Positions 13,864 to 24,815 of a stretch of 64,000 bases of DNA are shown here, one piece after another (the stretch's first letter is position 1; every line of letters starts with the position of its first letter). The DNA comes from Dirofilaria immitis (taxonomy: Eukaryota > Nematoda > Chromadorea > Rhabditida > Onchocercidae). A program made the position numbers and the translations under genes. Under the pieces are notes generated by a model. The model ran no database searches and had not been told where the DNA came from. It worked only from the letters and a program-made list of their open reading frames with translations. Where the stretch lies: assembly GCA_024305405.1 (NCBI GenBank), contig JAKNDB010000076.1:616501-680500 (forward strand), given 5' to 3'.

Positions 13864-16819
13864 TCAAGTATTTGAAGCTTTCAGAGTATATTTGAAAATA
13901 GAAATATGAATGTCAACTGCCTTTTTAAGATCTTCAACAAGAATATGTTCATCTTTCGAATGAGCATTCGTGATCGAGCCTGCTCCAAATAAGTATGCTG
14001 CCTTTAGTTTATCACGAGCTATGAAATAAGGTAAATCCGTATTGAATGCCACCACTTCTGAGTCATAAGGTGGTGGTGGGGCTAGAAAAAGCAATCTTAA
14101 AAAAGCAACGTGAATGTAGGATAAAAATAAAAGGGCTTATTTGAATAGCATAGACAACCTGAATTAAATTTTATTTTAAAATTAAAATTTCGTCAAATCT
14201 ATTTTTTAGTTGTAGGGAAACAGAGGAAATTGCATATTAAGAATTTCGAAAGATTGATTATATATCTTGAGTAATGATAAAAACTGAATTACCTGTGAGA
14301 AATATTGGTTCATTTTTGCCAAAGACTGATCAATTTTGGCACGCCCATCAACAATAGTTTCCAGTTGTTTCAAAATATCAGCAGTGGATGTTGTTACACG
14401 GAAAAAATAGCTGCTGAAGCATGTTCTGCCAATGCATTTAGCGCTTCGCCACCTGATATAAGGCCAATATTCACGGTTGTTGAACCTAAAATGTATTTTC
14501 ACTTGCAAAGTGCTCTGTAATTTGAAAGAAAATTAATTGATTATTCTCATATAAATTACAGCTCAATCTTATGCAAAGAAGCACTTTTATCATTGACCGG
14601 TTCAATATTTTCAAAAATACAGATGAGTAAACTGCATAGTTTTTGCAACTACCTTAACCACATCATTATCCCAAATTCCTATAAGAAAAACAACTAGAAT
14701 TCAGTAAACAGCAAGAAACGTTGAGCCCCGTTCTTTAAATTGCACAAATATAAGTGATGTAAACCAAATGTTTTATCCGATGGCCATTCGTGCGCTCGGA
14801 TATCATGCAGAATATCCAACAGTTTATCGATAGCACTATCACCCAAATGGGGATAACCAGAATGCACCGCTTTTCCATGGACTTTTAATATTACCTGAAA
14901 AGAGCAAAACATTTCAGAGGCAAAAACCTGGGACAAAAGCAATTAACTTGCCTGATAAAATATGAAAGAAGGACAAACCTCCAAATAATCCTAGAATTTC
15001 CCAACATAGTTATCATTCAATTTAATTATTATGCTGATTTAAAAGTAAGGCTTTAATTATAAGTGCGTCGTTGGAAACCTATAAGGTAAGTTATAATTCG
15101 CTTAGCGTATCACTTGGAGTCAATCATAAAGCTTAATGCGCCGTCTAAAGAGTGTAATTTTAGACCTGAGTGTCAACGAGCAGCAAGAAAACTTAGTGGC
15201 GCCATGAATCACTTTCCTGAAATTTCGGTATCTTACGGATGTTAAGAAGCTGTTTCTTAACTTAAAGTCTAGTCACAACAAGCTTCTTACCGAAGAAATA
15301 TCTTGGAATCAAGAATCTACGTTTCAAGTTCGCATCATGAAATCTCTTCAAACACTGAAAAATAATAAGCTCATTTTTCCAGAATTTATCTAAATTACGC
15401 GTTTTATACTGCGACTTACTTTCACCGCTCCTTTTTGTAGACGACCAAACTTTAATTCGGTTGGTTCACCGATCATAAAAATTCCGGAACCAATCCCAAA
15501 TTATTCGCTTCCTGAAAAACATAAATCACGATGAATAATTAATCAAACTTCTCATATCTCTTATCTCTTGTTGATTATCGATTAAACTTCCATTCGTCCC
15601 TTTCTTTTTCTCACTTCCACTTTTTGCTTATGAAAGAGTGACCTGAGAAGAAAAAGAATTAAAAATATTTTAATCATAAGCCACCCATGAATTTTAAAAA
15701 CATTCTGGATAAACATACCACCATGCCAATATGATCTAGTTCTTCACTTACAACGAGCAACAAACCGATGTTTTCAGCAAGATTTGGATCCTCTCTTGCT
15801 ATTTTTGCGCAGCAAATATCATTGCTGCCAACTGTCCTACAAATAAAAAGAAATTTTGAATTCGAATAATGCGAATTACAACAACTGAGCGACATTTTGG
15901 ACAGTTCTCGAACTAAGTAAAATATTTATTTTTCTTAAAACTATTTCATTTAGCTGTTTTAATTTGTGTTACGATTTTCTGAACAAACAAACTTTTGGAC
16001 GACAAACAGAGTGAGGAGGAAAGAAATATAGAGGGAGAGAAGATAGGGAGAAAGAGAGGAAGAAAGTGAATGATGATAAAGAATGCAATTACACTATAAC
16101 ATGAAAGATATTTTCAACCTTTAGCATCATTTGCTCCTCTTCCTGTTATTTTTGTGCCATCGTATGCTGGTGGAATATACGGTGGAACCGTATCCATATG
16201 AGTATTCAACACATATCGGGGTCCTCAAAAACATTATGTGAACTTATTTGATAAAGTAACATGATTATTTATTTCAGGCTACGCATTTCTACTAATTTAT
16301 AGAAACTCCTTTTACCACTTTTTAAAAATTATATTTTATTAATTCTTCTACTGCTTCTTTAAAAAAAATTTTTTGTTTATACAAAGCTGAAGTTTTAGTA
16401 TTTTTAGCAATCAACCTGGAGCTTTATATGGAATTTTAGTAACCAAAAGATTGTGTCTTTTGGATCACTTTTCAACGGCTGCCGTAAGACGTGCCATCCG
16501 GTTGCTTTGAAATACACTGTTAAAGCCGCTGACAGATCTTCTAAAATTTTTGAATTAGTAAAATAATCGGAAAGAAATCTGCAGAAGCATATAGAAAGAA
16601 TAATCGGATTATAAAAACTATTCCTTTATTTTGTTTCACACCAAACTTTGAAAAAATTATTATTACAAATTTAGCGAAAATAATATAAATTTATGCGTTG
16701 CATGAATGAAAATATATTGTCATACCTTCATTTCCAGTACAGGAATTAATTTTCATCAGTTCAATTAAAAAAATTTCGACGCGTTCTTCGTTGGGATTTA
16801 ATACAGGTGACGTAGGCAT
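13864..16819 (-). CDS. M20-family metallopeptidase/deacylase (ArgE/DapE-like), frame-disrupted as sequenced
   Basis: M20 enzymes are di-zinc hydrolases of dipeptides or N-acyl amino acids; the substrate cannot be told here. Eight exons: 16726-16819, 16416-16540, 16119-16223, 15719-15836, 15420-15511, 14765-14894, 14293-14485, 13864-14081. Seen: zinc motif NTHMDTVPPY, second ligand block GRGANDAKG, catalytic region VVSEELDH, GEPTELKFGRLQKGAVK, dimerisation-domain block VHGKAVHSGYPHLGDSAI, and C-terminal AHSKDEH with a candidate metal-binding histidine. The raw sequence is out of frame in four exons. One base is lacking in A/T runs at 16458-16461, 15802-15806, 15477-15481, 14402-14407 and 14313-14317. 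With those five bases the CDS is 359 aa and every intron phase matches. All splice sites and metal-ligand motifs are intact, which argues against an old pseudogene. The start is the first ATG before the conserved N-terminal helix. An upstream ATG lies in the duplicated 81 bp block, in a different frame. Confidence 0.85.
16009..16078 (+). repeat. polypurine tract in peptidase intron
   Basis: About 70 nt that are nearly all G and A (GAGG, GAAAG and GGGAGAA blocks), lying inside the peptidase intron between exons 3 and 4. It is simple sequence; no function is inferred. Confidence 0.6.
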
Positions 16820-16848
16820 GATAATTAATAATGACTTCTGAAAGTAAC

Positions 16849-16929
16849 TGGCATAGGAAGAACAATAAAACTTTTCTCTGAACGGACAGCTTTACCATAT
16901 ATAATACTGTAGTAGTGAGACCATATCAA
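16849..16929 (-). repeat. 81 bp direct duplication, copy 1
   Basis: Differs from the block at 17378-17458 at only a few positions. It begins 30 bp upstream of the peptidase start codon. Read on the minus strand it contains ATG (16896-16898) followed by codons for MVKLSVQRKVLLFFLC, a hydrophobic leader-like peptide, but out of frame with the peptidase ATG by one base. Confidence 0.8.
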
Positions 16930-17377
16930 CTAATATCGACTTAAATCAACTAAAAATTTGAATGAGAAGATGTCATTGAATGGTAATAACAATGAAACTC
17001 CGCTGTAAAGGATATATGAAACTCGCCGTAAAAACAGTGAAATTTTTTTCATTTTCCTTCATGTTATTGATCACTATTTCTGTTTCACTACAACAATCTT
17101 TTCATTCTCTCAATTTCTGGTAAAACTGTAAAATCTCATCATCCTTTTGTTTTCGCAACTTCTTTATAGCATAATTCATTTAAAAAACTGTCCTCTCACA
17201 TTCATAGTTAACTTATTCCATCCTTAATGTCTAAACCAAATGAATAAAAATCCTACCCAGCGATTAAGAGGATAAGATGACGAAGATCCAATGCGATGAA
17301 GATTCAAGGAGAAGGAACGATATGAAATCTCACGTCTTAATGCGTGATTGCGAATATAACTGAATGCACGATGACAA

Positions 17378-17458
17378 TGGCATAGGAAGAACAATAAAAC
17401 TTTTCTCTGAACGGACAGCTTTACCATATGTAATATTGTAGTAGTGAGACCATATCAA
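17378..17458 (-). repeat. 81 bp direct duplication, copy 2
   Basis: The second copy, about 450 bp further upstream in the same orientation. It also reads ATG plus MVKLSVQRKVLLFFLC on the minus strand and stays open to 17224. Confidence 0.8.
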
Positions 17459-19516
17459 TAACTTGCCAAAGTCATGTAGTACAAGTCAAGAGTGACGTAA
17501 GAAAAGTAAGCAATGGAAAGCGTACGAAATACCCCTGATTCGTTCTTAAACTACATTTGCAAACTAAAATTTTAAAAATTAGAAAAGCGATATTCCCATA
17601 TACCAAGATTTGCTGCCGTAAGAACTTTGACATTTATGTAATTTTTCCTTAAAATGTTTGAAACATTTCTGAAACTATTGGATCTCACAGCCTTAAAAAG
17701 TAGCTTCTCGAAAAGTTTTTCCTCATTTTTGCTTTACAAATTTTTCCTAACTCTCAAATTCCAAGTGTCCTCCTTCACCTGGGTAATGCATGCTCACGCT
17801 CTTAAACAAGGCCTACGAAATGATTGATAATTTTAAGAAAACATATAATTTATTTCCCAAAATTAGGATTTATTATTTGCATCATTCATTCGTCCATAAA
17901 TTTTCTGAAATACAAAAATTTGTAATATTATCTATAATCCATCAAGTTCAAACTCTTCCCACTAATCTATGTCTAATGTTTTACATGCTACTGGCAATCT
18001 AAAAATTGCTGTACAGATATTGGCGATTAGAGTTGTTTATGGAATGCATATCAATATATATACTATTATTATTAATACTGTATTATCATCATCCACTGAT
18101 TCACTTTTAGGTTTCTCAATTGTTCATCAAAAATTCATTTTATAAATTTATTTCGAAGCAGAACAATTAGTTTTTATTGCAGGAGGAATTTATCTTCTAT
18201 AAATGATTATTTATCATCAAAGTTGAACTCGCTTCATGAGATACTTATTAATTTCTGCACTAAGTGGGTTATGCCGAGAGAAGGAAAAAGGGAATGTATG
18301 TGTTTTAGGAGGAAACTTGTAAGCAGGTACTCTTGTTGATGATGTTTATTCTGCTCTGATTCCCCTATAATCCGTCCTATTTCACCTCTGACCTTCTTCC
18401 CGCTCCCTTTATCCTTGCTCTTCGATGTGCATGTAGTTTGTTTACGGTGTTGCTAGCAATGATTGCTCATTTCTGCAGATCTTCGCATTCAGATAAACAT
18501 CTCTATTGTTGCATGCGTTGCGGTATGAACAGAATTTAAATTCATTTTGTAGTCAGTTTAATCCTTTTATTGCACATTTTCTGTTTTTCATTTGCATGCA
18601 ATATAATTATGTAGGTAATAGGCATATTACTATCTATCAAGTTTCAATCAATTGTTGCATGTTATCATACGCAGATCCAATTTGTTAAATATTTTATCAA
18701 ATCTGGAAATATCATAAACTTCCTTTTAAATTTTAAAAGGAAATAAACTTTCTTTTGAAGTTAATTAATTGCGATAATTAATAAATTGTGCTTCTGTTTC
18801 CGTGAAAATTCATTCGGTTAAATTTCGTTATCACAAAATACATTGTAGGTTCAATTCAATCTTATATCATTAATATAGAATCATCTGCTCTATCATTATA
18901 GCAAAGCAAAGGACAGTAATGGTTACCTGTCCGCGTCTGCATAATCAATAGGTCACCATAATCTCGATTGCATCATTCTATTTCATTTGTTGTTTACAGT
19001 TCTAGCAAAAGTATATGAATATTTCCCGCTCAGTTATTGCTGAGAATTTCCGTCCTATTAACTTTGTCGTAGTGAATTTGATTTTTAATTTTCACATGGG
19101 TAAAATCATCAATTATAAACAATTTTTTAAAGAAAATGCTTCTCTATAATGAAGCATTTCTTTAGATATTATCTCCGTCATATTTTCTGGAAGAAAAGTT
19201 CTCCTATTCCAAGTACCTGGAAGTATCTTTTAACTTATATACAAGCTATTACATATTGTCATATTATTTAATTCAATAGTGACATAGAATAACAACATAC
19301 TGGACAATTAGTTTTACTTTTAAACCTTTGAACTGTTTCCCGATCTTTTTTTTCTGGACTAGGAATTCATCTCTATTATGATCTGATCGACTGATATTAT
19401 TGATTAGTTGTAGTCTTTAAATGGCTTTCTTATCATCATTCCGTTTTCGATCTTTTCTGTCATCATTTGGAATCTTTTGAAGTTATGTAAATTACTCGTT
19501 GCTTAGAATCACAGAA

Positions 19517-20308
19517 ATGGAAAATGGACGATGTAAGCGAAGTAGTCAGAATAAGCATAAAATAAAACGGAATAAAAGTTCAGCAAAACGGAAGGAATGT
19601 GGAATGGCACAACGGACGAGTAACATTGTTACCGAACAGCAAATTAATAATGTATGTATTGAAAAATTTGTCAATATATCTTCATATTGTTTAAATAGAT
19701 GAGTAAAATGTTAACTATTATGAAATAGTGAGATATTATCATAAATCTATTATTAAAATATAAATTATTTCATGGCATTCATTGTACATTATATTTTTTT
19801 ATGTTTATTTCAGAATATCAGTCAAGGCAATGACCCGAAGACCATTCAAGGAGCATCAAGTGTTACAGAATCAACTCTTTCGACTATCATCGACAATCAA
19901 CGTTCTTCGAAACATATTCCAACATTTTCATTATTTCCAGATACCGCTCCTATTGCTATAGTTCCAGGAGCTTCTTCAATGATTTCAAATGCTTCAAACA
20001 TTGTGAAGCAGACTTCAAATAAGGCGCCACGAATTCCTCTTGAAGTAACCTGAGAAGTTTCAAGTAATCAAAAGCAGAATCGTCCCACGAAAGATGCGTC
20101 CGGAAATGAAGTAGCAGAAGATGAAATGGGTGAACAGATTCCCGCTGCAGTTCCAAATTTCCAAAACAAGTCGAATAAATTCCGCACTCCATTGAATTCG
20201 CCAAGAATATGTTCAAAGTACTATAGTAATCTTCTGATGGCACCAAAGAAGCCTAGTCGTAGCCGCCGTTATATGATGACAAAGGCTGCCGGAGATGCTG
20301 TAATATGA
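19517..20308 (+). CDS. unrecognised basic Ser/Thr/Pro-rich protein with an in-frame TGA
   Basis: Two exons: 19517-19651 (donor AAT|GTATGT) and from 19814 (acceptor TTTCAG). Exon 1 encodes a lysine/arginine-rich head (KHKIKRNKSSAKRKE). Exon 2 runs to a TGA at 20051-20053, giving 124 aa. The same frame then continues open for 84 more codons with similar composition (KSNKFRTPLNSPRI, PKKPSRSRRY) and stops at 20306-20308. The open continuation looks coding, so the TGA is either a real early stop, a readthrough site or a base error. A one-base homopolymer fix does not remove it. I recognise no domain or family. The basic, serine-rich, low-complexity character would suit a nuclear or chromatin protein, but that is only inference. 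The start is the first ATG of exon 1. Confidence 0.55.
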
Positions 20309-20357
20309 TAACAAAAACTATCGAAGATGCCGTAATATGATGACAAAGACTGCCGAA
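20273..20357 (+). repeat. 32 bp tandem repeat across the gene end
   Basis: Two full units (20273-20304, 20305-20336) and a partial third, with consensus beginning ATGATGACAAAGRCTGCC. The first unit encodes the last residues (MMTKAAGDAV) of the 19517-20308 gene and the final TGA straddles the unit boundary. Because 32 is not a multiple of three, extra units do not extend the protein in frame. Confidence 0.8.
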
Positions 20358-21272
20358 AATATATTTAGATCACTGCGGTAACGGAATGAAGCCTGATACT
20401 TTACATAAAGAGAAAAAGAGATTATAAGCGGAAATAATTTTATATTTATCAGAAAATTACTTGCTTTTCTTATTCTCTTTCTACATTAAAATCATTCAAA
20501 AACCATTCGAACTCCATTTCAAGATTATTTTTTCATATTACGATCAATTCTTAATTCTATAAAAATAAGATGAAGAATGAGAATGAATGATGATAAATGA
20601 AAATCATTGATTATTCTTTAATATTTTAATCGATTGTTAGGCATAGAATTTAATGTGATGTGAGAGCAATGTATCGGAATTGTGAAAAATTGTTCACATT
20701 ATAATATACCACATTTGTTAACCTCTATGTAATACACGGAATATTAATCTATAATGTCTCATACATCTTTCCTAAACTTGAAATATTCTCTTTCTTTCAT
20801 TTCTCTGTTTCCTGTCGAGAATTCTTAATTAATTATTTGGCTCCTCAAATTTTTATGTAAAATAGTCCATTTAATTAAATCATTCGGTCCCACATGATCC
20901 TTTTCAAGAGGGATAATTATAATGATAACCATTGTGTTCGTTTTTAAACTATAGATCGATTGGTTAACTATGGCTACGATTGTTCAATCCTTATTAACCA
21001 AGAAATGGACTTAAAACTGTTGAATATGTCAGTATTCAGATAGATAAGAAGGATAAATTCACGGAATTTGTTCTCTGTATGGAATTTGTTTGAATTGTTG
21101 GGAGATTGTTCTGGAATCATAAACTTTTTATGATTTTAATGAAATAAAACAGTATAAAAGGAAATATAAAACACACTTGAAAGATTAACAAAAAAATGGA
21201 TAAACAATGAAAGGATTATCAATAATATTACTTAATCAGAATCAAATAAGAGAGGTAAATTAACGAAGATTT
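20358..21272. other. convergent intergenic region
   Basis: The space between the tail of the small plus-strand gene and the cln-3 stop codon. It would hold both 3' UTRs. Nothing else was recognised. Confidence 0.5.
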
Positions 21273-24200
21273 TCAAGTTTTGATATGTGCTGGTAGACTC
21301 GTCATGCATACATAATTATAAATTGGAATGGAAACGAATCCAGCAATGACAATTCCAATGGAGTCACCTAATGAACTGATGGACATTGAAAATTCTCGAA
21401 CATCTGGTTTCACCTAAAAATTTTTTTGTAATTTATTAAGAATCCGGTTAATTAATTTGAATTTTCATAAGTACTACAACGAAATAAAGCGTCAGATTTT
21501 TCGCGCAAGTTTAATGGACTCTCCGACTTAATTACAGTGATCTTCGCAACCGAACAGCAGAAAGAGTGTTACTATTAACAAAAACTTACGCATAGCCTAC
21601 CTAAGCTTTGATCACTTAAATGTTTAAATATCTGTTACTCACTTTGACCACCACCAGTAGCAGTATCTTTTATAGTGTCAATAGTAATATTTTTTCCAGT
21701 GCTTTTGCCAGTATTAATGCCAGCATTTGCAAAAATGAATCCACTGTTGCTTTGGTTATTAGCGCAAAATCTTATACTTTCTATACTTTCCTTAGTAAAC
21801 TTAAAAACTCAATTGATAACGAAATATTACACTGTTTTTTTTCTTTTTCTCTAGAATATTCAGTTAATTACATAGTATATGTTATGTAATTCATATATTT
21901 GAAAGAAATAATGGTAATGTCAACTTTTCATTAGTTTATCAGGTATATTTTGAAGAGAAAACGTAGGAATGGTCTCTTCGTACTCGTTGTCAACAAGCGA
22001 CGAGTGATCTTTTCACTCACTGTCCTCATAAATATGAGATTAAAAAAATACAAATAAATAGTTCCAAACTTACAAAATTATATATATAAGTAAATGTATT
22101 GACGTAAGATGAACCACCGAATAATCCTTCAAATAGTATTAATATAAACAGAACCCAAATGTGAGGGAGATAGAAATAGAGCGATTCGAAGAAGAAAATC
22201 AGCACATTCGTGAACTGTAAAAGAGAAAATTAATATAACGATTAAACAAGGTCTGATAATTTGATGACATAAAACTCTACAGACCGGAGGATGAAATACG
22301 ATCAAGATAAGAAGACATGAGTAGGATATGGAAACGATGAGATAGTATAAATATATTGGATTTATATTTCTTAATAGGTAAGAAGAACTTATGCATCATT
22401 TATGAAACGATATCGCTGTGTGACTAGAAGAGATAATACATCAGTTGAACTACTATCATTAAATCAAATTTTTCATTAACTATCTGATCAACTATTAACA
22501 TTAATTAGTTTTTTATTAACAATTTGACAACTAATATCATTGGTCAATCTTTCATTACCAATTACAATTTATAGATTGCTTATGCATTATTCCGAATAGT
22601 AATTTTATAATTGCACAACAAAAAAATAATGTATCCAACAAATGGAATTTTCTCGCAAATAAGTTATGGAAAAAAGTTTTAAATGACCTGAAGAATAGGC
22701 AAGAGTATCAAAATCGGATAAGGTAATTGTATAATATTTATTGAAGATCGAGAAATGAAAACACCGGCTTGATAAAGCACCTAAAAATCGTGATTATTCT
22801 CGAGTTTCACAATTTGAATTTATTGCAGTTTCTTCTAATGAAATAAATTCTAAATGACTAGAAAGAAAAAAATCAAACTTACTTGGTACCAACGGTATTG
22901 ACTTGATGGTGTAAGATACCATCCTCTATCGCATGGATAAAATATTAACTGTACAATACCTTGATTTATAAGGTATTCAGCGATATATGCAAACATCAGC
23001 GGTATCATAAATCGTAGTAATGACTAAAAAACAATTCTTGGAAATCTGAATTTTTAAAATTGTTAAATTTATTTAAAATGTCAAAAACATTTTAAATTTT
23101 ATCTTTCAAAGCTTACAACTGTAATGAGCAACATTTCTTTGAAAGATATTAGCCGCTGTTTCATTGGTTGGGGTTGTATGGAAGACTTTTCGTCATCTTT
23201 CACAGCTGTTTTCATGCATAAAGTATTGTTGAAAGAAGTTATAGATAAACATTTTTCGGGGACTATCCAAGTTCTAGGCTTCAAAATATCTATTTTATGT
23301 ATCGATTCAGGTAATACTAGCAAACACCAGTATCTGAAAAAAAAATTTTACTTCTACTTCACTTCAAACTTATTCCAGCAATCATATTTCTCTTTTTCTC
23401 ATTGTTTTTAGTGCTTTAATGTTAACTCACAAAATCTTTGTAGTAAAGCGATTGCTTTATCCGACTAATCTTATCTTTATTGGCAAATAAAACAAACGAT
23501 ATGCATCTGATTTAGTGCCATATTAAACTAAATTGGAAGAAGAAATAAAAGATATATCATGATACATATTATTCTTTTAATCTAGAAACCTCGATAAACG
23601 AATTGACACTTGCTATCAAGCTAATTCAATGATTTGTCTCATTTTCAAATTAAAAACTTACGTTAAAGAAAATATCAGTGGCACAATAAGCATAATCAAA
23701 AGTGTTATTTTCGGTGACAAATTCATAAGGTGAGGTTCCGTCAGAGCAGCATAAGCCAAAGCACCTATTATTCCCGCACCTCCAGTACCCGATGACCATG
23801 TTGAGATTGTGTTCCTGGAATTCGGGAACTTGATTTGATGGAATTTTTCAAAAATGGATAAACTTTTTTGAATGCAAATTTTAAAAACAAAATATAAGTA
23901 TTAAATAGACTTAGTGAAGTAGGGAGTCAGTGATAGGTAAGTTATCTCACCGAGACCGGAACTAAGACTGGCAAATACCACTCCTGAAATGCAATTCTTA
24001 GGCATTTGATATTCATAAATTTTTGAAGCAAACATATTATTCGGAGCATTTTTGTTAAAATGCGGATTGAATAGGTGCTTATACAATCTATAAATAATGT
24101 TCATTTACATATCAAAACTATTATCTGATTAATCTAATGCATGTGGTAAATTCTATTACAACAAACCTGTTAAAGACATCACAACTCTTGATGAAAAAGC

Positions 24201-24815
24201 GACGATCAAATAACTGAGTGCTTGTAATACGCATATTATGAAGTGACGAATTCTGCAAACGGCAAATATCGTCTCTCGAATTTCACAAAAAGTTTTTTCT
24301 TAAGCAAAATTCGAAAAAATTTTTTTCTTATTCGTCTGTTAAATCTATTAGTCATTTCGGATTTACAACGATTTACCCGAATGGTATCCTTTGCATAAAA
24401 ATGGAAATGTCAACTTGACAAAAGACAGGGCAATATGTCGGCCAATAAAACTGCTCCAGTTGTCATAACAGTACAACGACGGGATGTTATTTTATCCTAG
24501 AATTAGAATAATATGAATTATTAGAGTATGATAGATAGCGAATAATGATTATCAGAGAATACTTTATAAGCATTATTAAAATAATTGTTATGTTACTGTC
24601 ACTCATAGCCATCATCATCATTCATTTCATTTATTGCTAACAACTGTTTTTAAACAAAATATTCCGAATGTAAAATTTACAAAACATTTCGTTTCGATAT
24701 TCGTAGTATTGTAATGTTTTTGTTGAAGGATATCTTCAGCTGCACTTAACATGATCACATATGCGTAATTGTTGCATAAGCCAAATATCCTGGTATTTAA
24801 ATTTTTGTTACTCAT
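21273..24815 (-). CDS. cln-3: CLN3/battenin lysosomal membrane protein
   Basis: CLN3 is a multi-pass endolysosomal membrane protein; loss of it in humans causes juvenile Batten disease. Ten exons: 24681-24815, 24377-24496, 24167-24252, 23911-23983, 23662-23814, 23117-23333, 22883-23023, 22688-22780, 22074-22214, 21273-21413. Family hallmarks are [102 protein letters not shown] and [18 protein letters not shown]. Exon 2 lacks one base in each of two runs (minus-strand T runs at 24420-24423 and 24397-24401). Adding both restores [19 protein letters not shown] and a 433-aa protein, close to the human 438 aa as I recall it. About eleven hydrophobic segments are visible. No C-terminal CAAX box is seen (it ends PAHIKT). 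Which of the worm cln-3 paralogues it matches cannot be told. Confidence 0.94.

Larger units (their letters stand above)
16820..19516. other. intergenic, divergent promoter region with an 81 bp duplication
   Basis: This lies between the divergently oriented peptidase gene and the small plus-strand gene. It holds the two copies of an 81 bp block described separately. A minus-strand frame at 17224-17427 begins inside the distal copy with a signal-peptide-like stretch (MVKLSVQRKVLLFFLC). No other conserved coding sequence was seen. Confidence 0.5.

Noticed and set aside
20051..20053. Selenocysteine codon at the in-frame TGA
   Set aside because: No selenoprotein family signature or obvious SECIS-like structure was seen downstream, and nematode selenoproteins are very few.
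21620..21889. Plus-strand 89-codon frame
   Set aside because: It lies within a cln-3 intron opposite the coding-like segment. It has no motif, and its composition mirrors the antisense repeat-like sequence.
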